DNA from: JANXQG01 sp037147235
GTDB lineage: Bacteria > Planctomycetota > Planctomycetia > Pirellulales > Thermoguttaceae
Reading direction: 5' to 3'
Assembly: GCA_037147235.1 (NCBI GenBank)
Contig: JBAWVO010000138.1
Location: 1-16,156, forward strand
DNA length: 16,156 bases
The translations under genes and the position numbers were made by a program. Of the stretch, positions 14,757-16,156 are shown piece after piece (the first letter of the stretch is position 1; the number at the start of each line of letters is the position of its first letter). Under the pieces are notes generated by a model. The model was not told the origin of the DNA, did not search any database, and saw only the letters and a list, made by a program, of their open reading frames with translations.

Positions 14757-15797
14757 ATGAAGCGTTTCCTTGTAATCGCTGGCATCTTTTGTTTACTGGA
14801 GGGCGTTGCTATAACTCCCGTGGCTCAGGGAGACACGTTCAGCCTGACAACCACGGGTAGCGGCAGCGTGACAATCCCCACGGGCTACGAGTGGACTAAC
14901 GTGACGGTCCAGTGCTGGGGTGGCGGGGGCGGAGGAGGCAGCGGCTTCGATGCATTTACTTCTAGCGCGGCGCGCGGTGGCTCCGGGGGGGGCGGCGGCG
15001 CCTACGCTTCTAAGGCGTACACAGTGCTTTCCGCAGGTATGTACAACTTCTTTATCGGCACCGGGGGCACGGAAGGGGTTGCCGATGGCGGCGGCGGCCA
15101 CCTCGGCATCGGTGGAGATGGCGGAAGCACGATTTGGAACTACGGCGGCTTGCAGGATATTTATGTCACCGGCGGCGGCGGCGGAGGAGGCAATTCGGTA
15201 GGTGGTCTGGTCCTAGCGGGGACCGGATATCAGGGCGGCGGCGGCGGTAACAACGGTTTGCAGGGCGGTGGCGGTGGTGGTGGCGGGTCTGCCGGTCCAA
15301 GTGGATCGGGTGGCAACGGTCAGAACGCAGGGACACCGTATAGCAGTAGCGGCGGGAGTGGAGGCACTGGCTATGGAGTGGGTGGCAATGGGGGGGGCCA
15401 AGTAGGCATTGGCCCCTACTATGGCGCCAACGCTGGTGCTTTTCCAGGCGGCGGCGGCGGTGGCGGCGGCTACGGTTATCATAACGGTGCCCCTGGAGGA
15501 CAGGGTGCCAACGGCAAAATCATTATCGCGTACACTCAGCTAGCCCCTATTCCCGATCCCTCCACATACTACTGGACCACTATGGCTGGCACGATCACTG
15601 GCGGGAGCGGAACATGGGACACCGCTGGACAGAATTGGTCACTCTCAAGTACCGGGGATAGCACTCTTTCGGCGTGGTCGGCAGGCAACGACGCAAACTT
15701 TTCGGTCGGCTCTGGCACCATTACAGTCAATAACTCACAGTCTGCCCGCAACATCTCTTTCGGTAGCAGCACCAGTGGCTATGCACTGGCGGCCTGA
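14757..15797 (+). CDS. Secreted glycine-rich protein with C-terminal autotransporter-type strand repeat, probably truncated
   Basis: This is a 346-residue protein with a signal peptide (1-25, ending PVAQG). The mature protein opens with GSGSVTIPTGYEWTNVTVQCW followed by a long poly-Gly run. This is the pattern of the glycine-rich domain found in phage tail and cell-surface proteins (a beta sheet, then Gly-rich helices). Glycine runs continue to about residue 250. Residues 271-346 (YYWTTMAGTITGG, GTWDTAGQNWS, GNDANFSVG, ITVNNSQSA) resemble the first unit of autotransporter-associated beta-strand proteins, which normally continue for hundreds of residues. Here the frame stops at GYALAA, so a C-terminal deletion or frameshift is likely. 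The ribosome-binding site is weak (AGG). Surface location is inferred. Confidence 0.65.
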   Translation: MKRFLVIAGIFCLLEGVAITPVAQGDTFSLTTTGSGSVTIPTGYEWTNVTVQCWGGGGGGGSGFDAFTSSAARGGSGGGGGAYASKAYTVLSAGMYNFFIGTGGTEGVADGGGGHLGIGGDGGSTIWNYGGLQDIYVTGGGGGGGNSVGGLVLAGTGYQGGGGGNNGLQGGGGGGGGSAGPSGSGGNGQNAGTPYSSSGGSGGTGYGVGGNGGGQVGIGPYYGANAGAFPGGGGGGGGYGYHNGAPGGQGANGKIIIAYTQLAPIPDPSTYYWTTMAGTITGGSGTWDTAGQNWSLSSTGDSTLSAWSAGNDANFSVGSGTITVNNSQSARNISFGSSTSGYALAA

Positions 15798-15915
15798 CCA
15801 GAGCCAACCTTTGATTGAGAAACGAAAGCACGTTGCCACCGTAGGAATTAGACTGATTGGCGTGGGCTGAATGCAAGCTCGATTATGTCTTGAAGCAACC
15901 TATTGCGGAGAAAGC

Positions 15916-16107
15916 ATGTTTCACAAAATCCCGGTGCGAGGCTTGGCTGTTTGGCTCTCGTCGTTGTTAGTTGTCATTGGGATGCTGGGTTGGGTGTGGC
16001 GGCGAAACCCGAGCACGGCCGACGTATTGGCCGAGTATCTGACAATGGAACTGTCTGGAATACAGCAAATTGAGGTTTCTGAAATTCTCTTGGAGGGCAA
16101 ATCATGA
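15916..16107 (+). CDS. Small one-helix membrane protein, unknown
   Basis: The start at ATG 15916 has GGAGAAAGC directly before it; an upstream in-frame ATG at 15871 lacks such a site. The 63 residues have a short basic N-terminus, one membrane helix (AVWLSSLLVVIGMLGWVW, about 11-28), then RR and an acidic tail (LTMELSGIQQIEVSEILLEGK). It would sit with its tail on the far side or in the cytoplasm; the positive residues lie on both sides, so topology is unclear. I recognise no family. Its stop overlaps the start of a very short next frame (ATGA). Confidence 0.5.
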   Translation: MFHKIPVRGLAVWLSSLLVVIGMLGWVWRRNPSTADVLAEYLTMELSGIQQIEVSEILLEGKS

Positions 16108-16121
16108 GTGTGCCAAGATAA
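16104..16121 (+). pseudogene. Five-codon stub of a coupled downstream gene
   Basis: ATG (16104) overlaps the previous stop (ATGA) and has GGAGGG eight bases upstream, exactly what a real coupled gene start looks like. The frame reads MSVPR and stops at TAA (16119-16121). Either a deletion removed the gene body or the overlap is accidental. Confidence 0.3.
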
Positions 16122-16156
16122 GCTGATGTAGATCAGTTGGACAATCCAACCTGGCT

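Noticed and set aside
14909..15480. Glycine codon runs as a CRISPR-like or tandem DNA repeat array
   Set aside because: Spacing is irregular and the runs are explained by poly-Gly coding; there are no constant repeat units or spacers.
14793..15482. Alanine-rich minus-strand frames
   Set aside because: They are antisense of glycine codon runs (GGC read as GCC) in the secreted glycine-rich protein.

Overview
The window looks like accessory DNA from a Planctomycetota-type bacterium, possibly an environmental or metagenome contig. This rests on recognised families (a secreted tandem ThuA protein, a Gfo/Idh oxidoreductase, a truncated TIM-barrel epimerase start, a one-helix small protein with a charged tail, a glycine-rich secreted protein with an autotransporter-type strand repeat), not on any marker gene. 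I see no rRNA, tRNA, CRISPR array or intact transposase.

Layout. Positions 1-4917 hold a tightly packed minus-strand gene set, read from right to left: DUF3006 protein, secreted ComEC-like metallo-beta-lactamase protein, secreted calcineurin-like phosphoesterase, two small unknown proteins, a DUF1444/YtpQ-like protein and two helicase-associated-domain (HA) proteins. The last HA protein is cut by the window edge. Several neighbours share 4-base ATGA overlaps. Positions 4918-5603 hold the decayed tail of a PLD-type nuclease and an otherwise empty spacer. A 14-base inverted repeat has one arm in this spacer and the other on the start codon of the next gene. Positions 5604-8548 carry a secreted double-ThuA protein, a 20-codon stub of a sugar-phosphate isomerase/epimerase-like gene, and a convergent Gfo/Idh gene without its N-terminus.

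Positions 8570-11782 are a run of broken defence-type genes, all on the plus strand and joined without an insertion sequence between them: the C-terminal two thirds of a DUF499 ATPase, the first ~68 codons of an ADP-ribosylglycohydrolase, the C-terminal part of a predicted nuclease, and the last 41 codons of an HsdR-like subunit. A further fragment, the end of a UvrD-like helicase, lies at 14398-14631. The region reads as an eroded, much recombined defence island, although a misassembled contig must be excluded.

Inside this debris, 11889-13585 is an intact two-gene operon (GTGA overlap) for two unknown membrane proteins. Both carry a very similar Gly/Ala-rich segment (SAG-A-AG-GFL pattern) just before a basic RML/KML tail. 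The second also has a striking histidine-rich stretch. The pair is bounded downstream by a large inverted repeat. This is the best candidate here for an undescribed system.

The right end has a small planctomycete-type membrane protein, a secreted glycine-rich protein that probably lost its C-terminus, and a one-helix small protein. A coupled next gene after it stops after five codons.
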